A DNA stretch of 57,260 bases from Proteiniphilum sp. (GTDB lineage: Bacteria > Bacteroidota > Bacteroidia > Bacteroidales > Dysgonomonadaceae). The stretch covers positions 1 through 57,260 of the forward strand of contig JAHDQF010000025.1 of assembly GCA_018433945.1 (NCBI GenBank). Direction: 5' to 3'. Shown here piece by piece: positions 6,084 to 16,206 of the stretch. The translations under genes and the position numbers were made by a program. Each line of letters starts with the position of its first letter. The stretch's first letter is position 1. A model generated the notes under the pieces. The model saw only the letters and a list, made by a program, of their open reading frames with translations, was not told the origin of the DNA and searched no databases.

Positions 6084-8276
6084 ATGTCAACATTACGATT
6101 TAAAGCTGTAGAAGAAGCATCGAAAAGAGTACCCTCCGAGGTTACCGTTCCCGGTCTGCCATCGGAGTATTACGGAAAATCTGTGTTCAACAGAACACAG
6201 ATGGAAAAGTACCTTTCGAAAGAAACAGTGAAAACTATCCTCGAAGCGATTGATCAGGGTACCACACTGCATCGTGAAATTGCCGATCATGTGGCAGCCG
6301 GCATGAAGATGTGGGCCACCGAGATGGGGGCAACCCATTACACTCACTGGTTTCAGCCTCTCACGGAAGGAACAGCGGAAAAGCACGATTCGTTCATTGA
6401 TTATGCAAACGGTCTCCACGGAGGCGTGATCGAGCGTTTCTCGGGCAAGCTGCTGGCTCAGCAGGAACCCGATGCATCAAGCTTTCCCAGCGGCGGTATC
6501 CGCAACACCTTCGAAGCCCGGGGATATACCGCCTGGGACCCCTCTTCTCCGGCATTCATTATGGACGGCACGTTATGCATTCCCACCGTATTCATTTCCT
6601 ATACCGGAGAGGCATTGGACTACAAAACACCGCTGCTGAAAGCACTCTCGGCAGTCGACAAAGCAGCTGTAGAAGTCTGTAAACTGTTCTACCCCGAAGT
6701 TAAAAAGGTATATTCTTTCCTGGGATGGGAACAGGAATATTTTCTGGTGGACCAGGCTCTGTATTCCGCACGACCCGACCTGATTCTCACTGAACGTACG
6801 CTCATGGGGCACGAAAGTGCCAAAAACCAGCAATTGGAAGACCACTATTTCGGGGCTATTCCACCGCGTGTGGCTGCATTTATGCGCGAACTTGAAATTG
6901 AAGCCTACAAGTATGGAATCCCCCTGAAAACCCGTCACAACGAAGTAGCTCCCAACCAGTTTGAGCTGGCACCCATTTTCGGGGAGACCAATCTGGCGGT
7001 GGACCAGAACCTGCTGGTGATGACGCTGATGCATAAGATTGCCGCAAAACATCATTTCAAAGTGCTGCTGCACGAAAAACCGTTTGCCGGCATCAACGGA
7101 TCGGGCAAACACAACAACTGGTCACTTGCTACCGACACCGGTATCGGACTCTTCACTCCCGGCAAGACAGCCAATGAAAACCTGCTTTTCGTGACGATTC
7201 TTGTGAATACATTAGTGGCGGTGTACAAATACAACTCACTACTGAAAGCATCTATCATGTCGGCCAACAATGCACACAGACTGGGAGCCAACGAAGCCCC
7301 TCCCGCCATTATATCCGTATTTCTCGGGAAACAGATATCGGCCGTTCTGGATAAAATTGAATACAGTTCGGAAGATGATGACATCACTGTGGATGAATTG
7401 AAAGAGATGAAGCTGGGTATATCACATATTCCGGAAGTGCTGATCGACAATACAGACAGAAACCGTACCTCTCCGTTCGCTTTTACCGGAAACCGCTTTG
7501 AGTTCAGGGCTGTAGGTTCATCGGCAAACTGCTCATCGGCCATGACAGCATTGAATTCAGTCGTCGCTGCACAGCTGATCGATTTCAAAAAAGAAATCGA
7601 CACAAAAATGGAAAAAGGGATGCAAAAGGAAGAGGCCATCTTCGACACCTTGCGTCTTTATATCAAAGCATCAAAACCCATCCGGTTTGAAGGGAACAAC
7701 TACAGCGAAGAGTGGAAAGAAGAAGCTGCAAAGCGCGGACTGGACTGTGAAACAAGCGTCCCCCTCATATACGATGCCTATACGTCGCCTGAGTCAGTGG
7801 AGATGTTTGAAAGCATCGGCGTATTGAACGAAAAGGAACTTCATGCCCGCAATGAAGTGAAATGGGAGACCTACACCAAGAAAATTCAGATTGAAGCCCG
7901 TGTGCTGGGCGATCTGTGTATGAATCACATCATCCCGGTGGCAACGGAATACCAGTCCATGTTGCTCGACAACCTCTTCAAGATGAGAGCCGTCTTCGAC
8001 AAAGAGAAGGCCGATAAATTATCGAAAGAAGATGCAGTACTCATCGAAGAGATCGCCGACCATATCGCGGCCATAAAGAGCAATGTGGACGCCATGGTGG
8101 ATGCCCGCAAAGTGGCCAACAAACTGGAGGATGCCCGCGAGAAGGCGGTGGCCTACCATGACACGGTCTGCTCCTACTTCGATATCATCCGTTATCACGT
8201 GGATAAGCTGGAACTGATTGTGGATAATCAGATGTGGACGCTGCCCAAATACAGGGAGCTGCTATTCATCAGCTGA
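6084..8276 (+). CDS. glnN: Glutamine synthetase type III
   Basis: Makes glutamine from glutamate, ammonia and ATP. The 730-residue length is that of the GSIII family of Bacteroidota and cyanobacteria, far longer than GSI. Visible landmarks are GWEQEYFLVD (the acidic metal-binding strand), KTRHNEVAPNQFELAP, HEKPFAGINGSGKHNNWSL (glutamate/ATP site), LGANEAPPAIISVFLG and NRTSPFAFTGNRFEFRAVGS. The ATG at 6084 (MSTLRFKAVEEASK) is chosen because the frame extension to 6012 uses a TTG that is part of the -7 box. It heads a nitrogen-assimilation block with gltB, gltD and asnB. A terminator-like hairpin separates it from gltB. Confidence 0.95.
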   Translation: MSTLRFKAVEEASKRVPSEVTVPGLPSEYYGKSVFNRTQMEKYLSKETVKTILEAIDQGTTLHREIADHVAAGMKMWATEMGATHYTHWFQPLTEGTAEKHDSFIDYANGLHGGVIERFSGKLLAQQEPDASSFPSGGIRNTFEARGYTAWDPSSPAFIMDGTLCIPTVFISYTGEALDYKTPLLKALSAVDKAAVEVCKLFYPEVKKVYSFLGWEQEYFLVDQALYSARPDLILTERTLMGHESAKNQQLEDHYFGAIPPRVAAFMRELEIEAYKYGIPLKTRHNEVAPNQFELAPIFGETNLAVDQNLLVMTLMHKIAAKHHFKVLLHEKPFAGINGSGKHNNWSLATDTGIGLFTPGKTANENLLFVTILVNTLVAVYKYNSLLKASIMSANNAHRLGANEAPPAIISVFLGKQISAVLDKIEYSSEDDDITVDELKEMKLGISHIPEVLIDNTDRNRTSPFAFTGNRFEFRAVGSSANCSSAMTALNSVVAAQLIDFKKEIDTKMEKGMQKEEAIFDTLRLYIKASKPIRFEGNNYSEEWKEEAAKRGLDCETSVPLIYDAYTSPESVEMFESIGVLNEKELHARNEVKWETYTKKIQIEARVLGDLCMNHIIPVATEYQSMLLDNLFKMRAVFDKEKADKLSKEDAVLIEEIADHIAAIKSNVDAMVDARKVANKLEDAREKAVAYHDTVCSYFDIIRYHVDKLELIVDNQMWTLPKYRELLFIS

Positions 8277-8322
8277 GAGACATTCTCTATAAATCAGATA
8301 GCTGTTTAGAAAACAGTTTTGG

Positions 8323-8354
8323 AATAGCGGGTAAGTGATTATCTGCTATTTTTT
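8323..8354 (+). terminator. Weak hairpin/T-run between glnN and gltB
   Basis: AATAGC (8323-8328) can pair with GCTATT (8345-8350), followed by a T run. The loop is 16 nt. A smaller CTGTTT/AAACAG hairpin lies at 8302-8316. It may be a partial terminator, so gltB could be fed by read-through from glnN. Confidence 0.4.
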
Positions 8355-8377
8355 GACAAAAAAAAAGAATATTGAAA

Positions 8378-11300
8378 ATGAAGCAACAAGAAAATATCTA
8401 CCGACAACTCAGCGAGTCCGAGCAACAATCACTCTACAGTTTTGACAACGAGCATGATGCCTGTGGCGTAGGGCTCGTGATGACCCTCACAGGTGAAAAA
8501 ACGCACGACATTGTGGAGAAAGGGATACAGGTGCTCGAGAACATGGTGCATCGCGGTGCGGAGAGTGCCGACAGGGTTACCGGCGATGGTGCCGGCATCC
8601 TGGTGCAGATCCCACACGAGTTCATCCTGCTGCAAGGCATTGCTGTCCCGGAAGAGGGACGATACGGTACCGGGTTGATCTTCCTCCCGAAAGAGGAGAA
8701 AAAGAGAGCCCGCTACCTGCAGGTGATCAGAGAGGTGATAGCTTCCGAAGCGCTCACGCTGATCGGCCTGCGAGACCTGCCCGTCAACAGCAGCTGCCTG
8801 GGCGAAATAGCTCTCTCCAACGAACCACACATTGTTCAGATCTTCCTAACAGGGCCCGGTAGCCGGGAGGAGCTGGAAAGAAAGCTTTATCTGACTAGAA
8901 AAAAGATTGAAAAAACCATCCTTCAATCGGGACTGGGAGAGGACAGGGATTTTTACGTGGTGAGCCTCTCTACAAAACAGATGATCTACAAGGGAATGCT
9001 TTCCTCCCTTCAATTGCGCAGCTACTTCCCCGATCTCTCCCACCCCCATTTTACCAGTCGTGTGGCGCTGGTCCACTCCCGATTCAGCACCAACACGTTC
9101 CCCACCTGGGATCTGGCGCAGCCTTTCCGCATGCTGGCTCACAACGGCGAGATCAATACCATCCGCGGCAACCGGCAGTGGATGCAGAGCCGGGAGAGCG
9201 TGCTCTCCTCTCCTCACTTCCCCGACATGGAGGCACTCTACCCGGTGATTCAGCCGGGCATGAGCGACAGTGCCTCGTTCGACAACGCCCTGGAGTTCCT
9301 GGTGATGACCGGCAAGTCGCTGCCTCACGCCATGGCAATGATGGTGCCGGAGAGCTTCAACGACAAGAATCCCATCTCTGATGCACTGAAAGCCTTCTAT
9401 GAATACCACAGCATGCTGATGGAGCCCTGGGATGGACCCGCCACCCTTCTCTTCAGCGATGGACGCTATGCCGGCGGTATGCTCGACCGCAACGGTCTCC
9501 GACCGGCACGCTATACCATTACCTGTGACGGTATGCTGATTCTCGCCTCTGAGACCGGTACCCTGGAGATGGATGGTTCCAATATCAAAGAAAGGGGCCG
9601 ACTCAAACCGGGCAAAATGATGATGGTCGATACCCATACCGGCCGTATCTATCGGGATCAGGAACTGAAAGAGGAGCTAGCTTCCGCCTTTCCCTACCGG
9701 CAGTGGCTCAACAACAATTGCCTGCATCTGGAGGAGATTGCATCCGGCAGAAAAGTGAACAACGAATTGGAGAACAGGGAGATACTGCTCAAAGCATTTG
9801 GGTACACCACAGAAGATATTGAGCTGTTGATCAAGCCAATGGCGCTGGAGGGCAAAGAACCGGTCTCCTCGATGGGTAACGATGTCACTCCAGCCGCCTT
9901 CTCCGACAAGCCGCAGCGCCTTTTCAACTACTTCCGGCAACAGTTTGCCCAGGTCACCAATCCGCCCATCGATCCCATCCGGGAGGAGTTGGTGATGTCG
10001 CTCACCGGATACATCGGTGCCATCCACCAGAACCTGCTGCAGGAGATACCGGAGCTTTCGCCCATCGTCAGAATCAAAAGCCCGATCCTCACCAACACCC
10101 AGATAGATATCCTCACCAACCTGCGCTACAAAGGATTCTCAGCCGCGGTGATCCCCATGCTGTTCGATTCGGAAAGAGGCGCCGAGGGGTTGCAGGAGTC
10201 ACTCGACACCCTCTGCCGTTCTGTGGAACAGGCAGTGGATGAAGGGAAGCACTTCATCGTGCTCAGTGACCGTGGCGTAGACGCCACACATGCCCCCATT
10301 CCCTCGCTACTGGCCACCTCGGCGGTACACCTCTACCTGGTGGAACGGCGCAAGCGAATGCAGACCGACATCGTAGTAGAGAGCGCAGAACCACGCGAGG
10401 TGATGCACTTCGCCCTGCTTTTTGGCTTTGGCGCAAATGCGGTGAACCCTTACCTGGTCTTCGCCGAGTTGGCCCAACAGGTGAAGAGAGGGGCGCTTCA
10501 GCTCGATTTCGACACGGCAAAGAGAAACTATATCCAGGCAGTGAACAAGGGGTTGCTCAAGGTGCTCTCCAAAATGGGCAACTCCACCCTGCGCAGCTAT
10601 CGCGGTGCCCATATCTTCGAGGCACTGGGAATCTCCGCCAACCTGCTCAACCGCTATTTCCGGGGCATCTCCTCCAAGATCGGCGGCATCGGGCTGGAGG
10701 AGGTGGCACAAGAGGTGTTGCAGCCCCACCACGAAGCATTTTTCCAGGATGAAAATGAACCATTTCACCTGCGCAACCTGGGACAGTATGCCTATCGCAT
10801 CGAGGGTGAGTACCATGCCTGGAACCCTGAGACGGTGTCACGATTGCAGATAGCCACCCGCACAGGTAACTATGAACTCTTCAAGGAGTACACGCAACTG
10901 ATCAACGAGAAGGAAAAACCGGCATTTATCCGCGATATGCTCGATTACGCCAGGGAGCCGATTGACATATCGGAGGTGGAACCGGTTGAAAAGATCATGA
11001 AACGGTTCTGCACCGGCGCCATGTCGTTTGGCTCCATCAGCAAAGAGGCCCATGAAGCGCTGGCCATCGCCATGAATATCATCGGTGGTCGCAGCAACAC
11101 CGGCGAAGGAGGGGAAGATCCCGAGCGGTTCAAACCGCAGGAGGACGGATTGTCGCGCAGAAGTGCCATCAAACAGGTCGCTTCCGGACGGTTCGGCGTC
11201 ACCACCGAGTACCTGGTCAACGCCGACGAGCTGCAGATCAAGATTGCACAGGGTGCCAAGCCGGGTGAGGGGGGACAGCTCCCGGGTTACAAGGTGGACC

Positions 11301-12913
11301 AGATCATCGCAAAAACACGCCATTCCATCCCCGGCATCTCGCTCATCTCTCCCCCGCCCCACCATGATATCTACTCGATAGAAGACCTGGCACAGCTGAT
11401 CTTCGACCTGCGAAACGTGAACCCCCAGGCGGTCATCAGCGTGAAGCTGGTGTCCGAAAGCGGTGTGGGCACCATCGCTGCCGGCGTTGCCAAGGCGAAA
11501 GCCGACCTGATCGTGATCAGCGGTGCGGAGGGAGGCACCGGCGCCAGCCCCTCCAGCTCCATCAAGCATGCCGGCCTCCCACTGGAGATAGGGCTGGCCG
11601 AGACGCAACAGACGCTGGTGATCAATAACCTGCGCGGCATGGTCACCCTGCAGACCGACGGACAGCTGAAGACAGGTCGCGACATCGTGATCGCCGCGAT
11701 GCTGGGTGCCGAGGAGTATGGCTTCGCCACCAGCGCCCTGATTGTGTTGGGCTGCGTGATGATGCGCAAGTGTCACCTCAACACCTGCCCGGTGGGGGTT
11801 GCCACCCAGGATGCAGCACTCCGTAAACGCTTTATTGGCAGGTATGAATACCTGGTCAACTACTTCCGTTTTCTGGCAGAGGATGTGCGCGAACAACTGG
11901 CAGCGATGGGCTTCCGTTCGCTCAACGAAATCATCGGCAGGTCATACCTGCTGCAACGGAAGCATTACCCTGAATATCCGAAGACGGAGAAGATTGATCT
12001 CTCCCGGATCACCTGGTTCCCGGAAGAGGGACAACGAAACGCGCTCCGAAAAATGGGAGACCGTCATCAGTTGCCTGAAGAACTGACCGACCGGAAGCTG
12101 CTCCAGGAGGCTCTGCCGGCCATCGAGTTCCGTCAGCCGGTAGGGATCAAGTTGAAGATACGCAATACCAACCGTACCACCGGCGCCATGCTCTCGGGCG
12201 AGATTGCCCGCCGCTACGGTCATGAGGGCTTGCCCGACCATACCATCTCCGTTTGGTTCGATGGCTCTGCAGGCCAGAGTTTCGGCGCTTTTCTGGTGAA
12301 AGGAATCACTTTCTACCTGCACGGTGACACCAACGACTATCTCGGCAAGGGACTATCGGGCGGCCAGATAGTGGTGACACCCCCGCGTGGCAGCACTTTC
12401 AAGGCGGAAGAGAATATCATCTGCGGCAACACAACCCTCTATGGTGCTACCTCCGGCGCGGTCTACATCAACGGCGTGGCGGGTGAACGCTTCTGCGTCC
12501 GCAACTCGGGTGCCCTGGCCGTGGTGGAGGGTGCCGGCGACCACTGCTGCGAGTACATGACCGGCGGCTGTGTGGTGGTGCTGGGACAGGTGGGTCGTAA
12601 CTTCGCCGCCGGCATGAGTGGTGGCGTGGCCTATGTGCTCGATGAGCAGGGCGACTTCGACTACCACTGCAACATGGAGATGGTGGAGCTCTCCCTGGTA
12701 GAAGAGCTCTCCGACATCCGTGAGTTGAAAGAGATGATCGGGAAGCACCATCAGTATACCAACAGTGATCAGGCCGGTCGTATACTGGCTGAATGGGATC
12801 GTTATCTGGAGAAATTCATCAAGGTAACACCCATCGAGTATAAGAAGGTCTTACAAGAGCGGAAGATCGCAGAGCTGGAGAAAAAGATCGCCGTGGTGGA
12901 GAGAGATTATTAA
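8378..12913 (+). CDS. gltB: Glutamate synthase large subunit
   Basis: Transfers the amide of glutamine to 2-oxoglutarate, giving two glutamates; works with GltD. 1511 residues, full length. Order of domains: class II glutamine amidotransferase with nucleophile C29 after a short propeptide (HDACGVGLV, to about 430), central domain, FMN-binding synthase domain (about 800-1200; SRRSAIKQVASGRFGV, PGEGGQLPGYKV, GAEGGTGASP), a 3Fe-4S cysteine cluster (CVMMRKCHLNTCPVG), and the C-terminal GxGxG beta-helix (GLSGGQIVV, ATSGAVYING). The ATG at 8378 is preferred over the TTG at 8372, which would add two residues. gltD starts 38 nt after its stop, so they are co-transcribed. Confidence 0.95.
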   Translation: MKQQENIYRQLSESEQQSLYSFDNEHDACGVGLVMTLTGEKTHDIVEKGIQVLENMVHRGAESADRVTGDGAGILVQIPHEFILLQGIAVPEEGRYGTGLIFLPKEEKKRARYLQVIREVIASEALTLIGLRDLPVNSSCLGEIALSNEPHIVQIFLTGPGSREELERKLYLTRKKIEKTILQSGLGEDRDFYVVSLSTKQMIYKGMLSSLQLRSYFPDLSHPHFTSRVALVHSRFSTNTFPTWDLAQPFRMLAHNGEINTIRGNRQWMQSRESVLSSPHFPDMEALYPVIQPGMSDSASFDNALEFLVMTGKSLPHAMAMMVPESFNDKNPISDALKAFYEYHSMLMEPWDGPATLLFSDGRYAGGMLDRNGLRPARYTITCDGMLILASETGTLEMDGSNIKERGRLKPGKMMMVDTHTGRIYRDQELKEELASAFPYRQWLNNNCLHLEEIASGRKVNNELENREILLKAFGYTTEDIELLIKPMALEGKEPVSSMGNDVTPAAFSDKPQRLFNYFRQQFAQVTNPPIDPIREELVMSLTGYIGAIHQNLLQEIPELSPIVRIKSPILTNTQIDILTNLRYKGFSAAVIPMLFDSERGAEGLQESLDTLCRSVEQAVDEGKHFIVLSDRGVDATHAPIPSLLATSAVHLYLVERRKRMQTDIVVESAEPREVMHFALLFGFGANAVNPYLVFAELAQQVKRGALQLDFDTAKRNYIQAVNKGLLKVLSKMGNSTLRSYRGAHIFEALGISANLLNRYFRGISSKIGGIGLEEVAQEVLQPHHEAFFQDENEPFHLRNLGQYAYRIEGEYHAWNPETVSRLQIATRTGNYELFKEYTQLINEKEKPAFIRDMLDYAREPIDISEVEPVEKIMKRFCTGAMSFGSISKEAHEALAIAMNIIGGRSNTGEGGEDPERFKPQEDGLSRRSAIKQVASGRFGVTTEYLVNADELQIKIAQGAKPGEGGQLPGYKVDQIIAKTRHSIPGISLISPPPHHDIYSIEDLAQLIFDLRNVNPQAVISVKLVSESGVGTIAAGVAKAKADLIVISGAEGGTGASPSSSIKHAGLPLEIGLAETQQTLVINNLRGMVTLQTDGQLKTGRDIVIAAMLGAEEYGFATSALIVLGCVMMRKCHLNTCPVGVATQDAALRKRFIGRYEYLVNYFRFLAEDVREQLAAMGFRSLNEIIGRSYLLQRKHYPEYPKTEKIDLSRITWFPEEGQRNALRKMGDRHQLPEELTDRKLLQEALPAIEFRQPVGIKLKIRNTNRTTGAMLSGEIARRYGHEGLPDHTISVWFDGSAGQSFGAFLVKGITFYLHGDTNDYLGKGLSGGQIVVTPPRGSTFKAEENIICGNTTLYGATSGAVYINGVAGERFCVRNSGALAVVEGAGDHCCEYMTGGCVVVLGQVGRNFAAGMSGGVAYVLDEQGDFDYHCNMEMVELSLVEELSDIRELKEMIGKHHQYTNSDQAGRILAEWDRYLEKFIKVTPIEYKKVLQERKIAELEKKIAVVERDY

Positions 12914-12951
12914 CAGGCTCTTCCGGTGAGGAGCACCAAAAAAAAGATTGA

Positions 12952-14370
12952 ATGGGTAACCCAAAAGCATTTATAACGATCGGCCGCAAGGTGGCCGGCT
13001 ATCGTCCCGTGAGCGAACGAATATATGATCATGCGGAGGTGGAGCAGACCCTCAACAGGGAAGACCGTCGTGAGCAGGCCTCCCGCTGCATGGACTGCGG
13101 CATCCCTTTCTGTCACTGGGCATGCCCCCTGGGCAACAAGATGCCGGAGTGGCAGGATCACATCTATCGTGGGGACTGGAAAAGAGGGGTGGAGGTGCTG
13201 CATGAAACCAACAACTTCCCGGAGTTCACCGGTAGGGTCTGTCCCGCACCCTGCGAGAAATCCTGTGTGCTGGCGCTGCACGAGGCACCGGTGACCATCC
13301 GCGAGAATGAGGCCTCGGTGACCGAGGTGGCTTTTATGGAGGGGATGATCCAGGCACGCCCACCGAAAAGACGTACTGGTAAAAGCGTGGCGGTGATCGG
13401 CTCCGGGCCGGCGGGACTGGCTGCCGCACAACAGCTGAACCATAAGGGGCACAGCGTCATTGTCTATGAACGGGACAATAGTCCGGGGGGATTGCTTCGC
13501 TACGGCATTCCCAACTTCAAGCTGAACAAGAAAGTGATCGACCGGCGACTGGCGCTGCTCCGCGAAGAGGGGATCGAGTTCGTCACGGGCACCGAGATTG
13601 GCAGGGATATCTCCGGAAAGGAGATCATGGAACGTCATGATGCGATATGCCTGGCCGTAGGTGCCGGCAAACCGAGGGACATCACCCCGGAGGGACGTGA
13701 CCTGAAGGGGATCCACTTCGCGATGGCGTTTCTCTCGCAACAGATCCGGCAGCTCCAGGGAGAGACCTCACCTGAAGAGGAGCAGATCAGCGCTGCCGGG
13801 AAGCATGTGCTGGTGATCGGTGGCGGCGATACCGGCTCCGACTGTGTGGGCACGGCCATACGACAAGGAGCCCTTAGTGTCACCCAGATAGAGATCATGC
13901 CCAAGCCACCGGCAGGTCACAACCCTGCCACTCCCTGGCCCAGCCCCTATCCGCAGGTGCTCAAAACCTCCTCCTCACACGAGGAGGGTTGTACCCGCCG
14001 CTGGCAAATCAATACCCTCGCTTTCCGTGGAGAGCAGGGAGAAGTGCGCGAAGCGCTCGTGGAGGAGATCCGCTGGGAGAGAGATGAGAACGGACGTTTC
14101 ACCATGGCCTCCACAGGCAAAACGGAAACCATCAAGGCGGAACTGGTGCTGCTGGCACTTGGCTTTGTGCACCCTGAACATGAAGGGCTGCTCAATGAGC
14201 TGGGGGTGGCCTACGATGTGCGGGGAAATGTAGCGGTAGACAAGCAACACGGCAGCAGCGTACCCAAAGTCTTCGCCACGGGCGATGCCATGATGGGAGC
14301 CAGCCTGGTAGTGAAAGCGATTGCCTCGGGACGAAAAGTGGCGGAAGATATTCATCAATCCCTGTCGTAA
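12952..14370 (+). CDS. gltD: Glutamate synthase small subunit
   Basis: Feeds NAD(P)H electrons to GltB. 472 residues. The N-terminal domain carries the cysteines for 4Fe-4S clusters: C46, C49, C54 and C58 (RCMDCGIPFCHWACP) and C97, C101 and C105 (VCPAPCEKSC). A first Rossmann motif (VAVIGSGPAGLAAA, about 146-158) binds FAD, and a second (VLVIGGGDTGSDCVG) binds NAD(P)H. It closes with VFATGDAMMGASLVV, the usual FAD-contacting segment. Length and order are those of the bacterial beta subunit. Downstream of gltB in the same operon. Confidence 0.95.
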   Translation: MGNPKAFITIGRKVAGYRPVSERIYDHAEVEQTLNREDRREQASRCMDCGIPFCHWACPLGNKMPEWQDHIYRGDWKRGVEVLHETNNFPEFTGRVCPAPCEKSCVLALHEAPVTIRENEASVTEVAFMEGMIQARPPKRRTGKSVAVIGSGPAGLAAAQQLNHKGHSVIVYERDNSPGGLLRYGIPNFKLNKKVIDRRLALLREEGIEFVTGTEIGRDISGKEIMERHDAICLAVGAGKPRDITPEGRDLKGIHFAMAFLSQQIRQLQGETSPEEEQISAAGKHVLVIGGGDTGSDCVGTAIRQGALSVTQIEIMPKPPAGHNPATPWPSPYPQVLKTSSSHEEGCTRRWQINTLAFRGEQGEVREALVEEIRWERDENGRFTMASTGKTETIKAELVLLALGFVHPEHEGLLNELGVAYDVRGNVAVDKQHGSSVPKVFATGDAMMGASLVVKAIASGRKVAEDIHQSLS

Positions 14371-14379
14371 AATTATTTT

Positions 14380-14469
14380 GCTACGCGATATCTGGCTGCA
14401 AACGTTATTCGACTTCGTCGATTTTCAGCTTACGCTGTGATTCGCTACGCGATATTCGTGCTTCGCACG
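14380..14469. repeat. Cluster of mini-hairpins between gltD and asnB
   Basis: Four tiny perfect palindromic stems lie close together: CGACTTCGTCG (14410-14420), CAGCTTACGCTG (14426-14437), TCGCTACGCGA (14442-14452) and CGTGCTTCGCACG (14457-14469). The 12-mer GCTACGCGATAT occurs twice (14380-14391 and 14444-14455). No coding frame is evident across the block. It could act as a transcript 3' end or processing site, or be a decayed dispersed repeat. Confidence 0.6.
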
Positions 14470-14538
14470 CAATAACCATCTGAATTTACATAGTAAATTT
14501 GAATTACAACCGAATTACTATCGAATAACTTTAATATT

Positions 14539-16206
14539 ATGTGTGGAATAGTCTGTACATTCAATCTGAAAAAACCGGAGGAGCAATTGCGGCCACAGTT
14601 GCTGGAAATGTCAAAAAAACTGCGCCATCGCGGCCCGGATTGGTCGGGTATCTTTTCGTGCAGCAACGCCATTCTGGCGCACGAGCGGCTCTCGATCGTA
14701 GACCCGGCGTCAGGGAAGCAACCCTTCGTCAGCAAAGACGGGAAATTGGTGCTGGCTGTGAACGGCGAAATATACAATCACCGCGATATCCGCAAGAGGT
14801 ACGAAAATGAGTATGAATTTCTCACCCACTCTGACTGCGAAGTGATACTGGCACTGTACCGCGACAAAGGGCCCGATTTTATGGAAGAATTGAACGGCAT
14901 CTACGCCTTTGCGCTCTATGATACCGAAAAGAATGTCTTTCTGATCGGACGCGATCATATCGGCATCATTCCATTATACCAGGGATGGGACCGGGATGGA
15001 AGCTATTATGTAGCTTCCGAATTGAAAGCACTGGAAGGGTATTGCAACAAAATTGAAGAATTTATGCCGGGGCACTATTATTACAGTCCCGATGGGAAAG
15101 CGACAAAATGGTATGTGCGCGACTGGATGGATTATGAGCAGGTGAAAGACAATGTCTCGGATGTGGCAGAGTTGCGAAAGGCACTGGAGGATGCTGTGCA
15201 GCGCCAGCTGATGAGCGATGTGCCTTACGGGGTATTGCTCTCGGGCGGACTGGACTCCTCCATCATCTCTGCCCTGGCGAAAAAATTTGCCGCCAAGCGG
15301 GTGGAAACCGACAATAAAGAAGATGCCTGGTGGCCGCAACTGCACTCTTTTGCCATCGGGCTGGAAGGATCACCCGACCTGGCTGCGGCAAGAAAGGTTG
15401 CCTCCCACATCGGCTCCATCCATCATGAACTGCAGTACTCCATACAGGAAGGGCTCGATGCCATCCGCGATGTGATCTATCATATCGAGACCTACGACGT
15501 GACTACGGTGCGCGCCAGCACTCCCATGTACCTGATCGCCCGTTATATCAAATCGATGGGGGTGAAGATGGTGCTTTCGGGCGAAGGGGCCGATGAAATC
15601 TTCGGGGGTTATCTCTATTTTCACAAGGCACCCAATGCTGAAGAGTTTCACAAAGAAACGGTACGAAAACTGAGTAAACTGCATCAGTACGACTGCCTGC
15701 GGGCCAACAAATCGTTGGCATCGTGGGGTGTGGAGGGACGCGTCCCTTTCCTCGACAAAGAGTTCCTCGACGTGGCCATGCGCCTCAACCCAAAGGATAA
15801 GATGGCCGGAAACGGCAGGATCGAGAAGCACATCCTCCGTGAGGCGTTTGCCGACTACCTCCCCGAAGAGGTGGCCTGGCGACAGAAAGAGCAGTTCTCC
15901 GACGGCGTGGGTTACGGCTGGATCGATACCCTGAAAGAGATCGCCAACCGGGAAGTGACCGACAATCAGATGGAGAATGCCCACCACCGCTTCCCGATTA
16001 ACCCGCCGCTGACCAAAGAAGAATATGTGTACCGCACCATCTATGCTGATCTCTTCCCCTCCGACAGTGCCGCATCATGTGTGCCTTCCGTTCCTTCTGT
16101 GGCCTGCAGCACGCCAGTGGCTTTGGCATGGGACGAGGCCTTCCGGGAGAATGCCGATCCTTCCGGCCGGGCCGTCGGCACAGTTCATGAGCACGGCTAT
16201 CAATAA
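14539..16206 (+). CDS. asnB: Asparagine synthetase B, glutamine-hydrolysing
   Basis: Converts aspartate, glutamine and ATP to asparagine. 555 residues. The N-terminal glutaminase domain exposes C2 after Met removal (MCGIVCTF) and has KLRHRGPDWSG, ERLSIVDPASGKQP and NGEIYNH. The synthetase domain carries the PP-loop SGGLDSS (235-241) for AMP formation, and LSGEGADEIFGGYLYFHKAP and EGRVPFLDKEFLD further on. A clear bacterial AsnB of normal length. It uses the glutamine made by the upstream glnN. It ends directly against manC on the other strand, with no bases between the two stop codons. About 170 nt of hairpin-rich DNA separate it from gltD, so it may have its own promoter. Confidence 0.95.
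   Translation: MCGIVCTFNLKKPEEQLRPQLLEMSKKLRHRGPDWSGIFSCSNAILAHERLSIVDPASGKQPFVSKDGKLVLAVNGEIYNHRDIRKRYENEYEFLTHSDCEVILALYRDKGPDFMEELNGIYAFALYDTEKNVFLIGRDHIGIIPLYQGWDRDGSYYVASELKALEGYCNKIEEFMPGHYYYSPDGKATKWYVRDWMDYEQVKDNVSDVAELRKALEDAVQRQLMSDVPYGVLLSGGLDSSIISALAKKFAAKRVETDNKEDAWWPQLHSFAIGLEGSPDLAAARKVASHIGSIHHELQYSIQEGLDAIRDVIYHIETYDVTTVRASTPMYLIARYIKSMGVKMVLSGEGADEIFGGYLYFHKAPNAEEFHKETVRKLSKLHQYDCLRANKSLASWGVEGRVPFLDKEFLDVAMRLNPKDKMAGNGRIEKHILREAFADYLPEEVAWRQKEQFSDGVGYGWIDTLKEIANREVTDNQMENAHHRFPINPPLTKEEYVYRTIYADLFPSDSAASCVPSVPSVACSTPVALAWDEAFRENADPSGRAVGTVHEHGYQ

Noticed and set aside
10838-11896. 352-residue open frame on the minus strand
   Set aside because: It lies fully inside gltB and mirrors its codons; the protein is low-complexity in Gly, Asp and His and has no start signal.
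14380-14469. CRISPR-like array
   Set aside because: The stems differ from one another, spacing is irregular, and there is no repeated unit longer than 12 bp.
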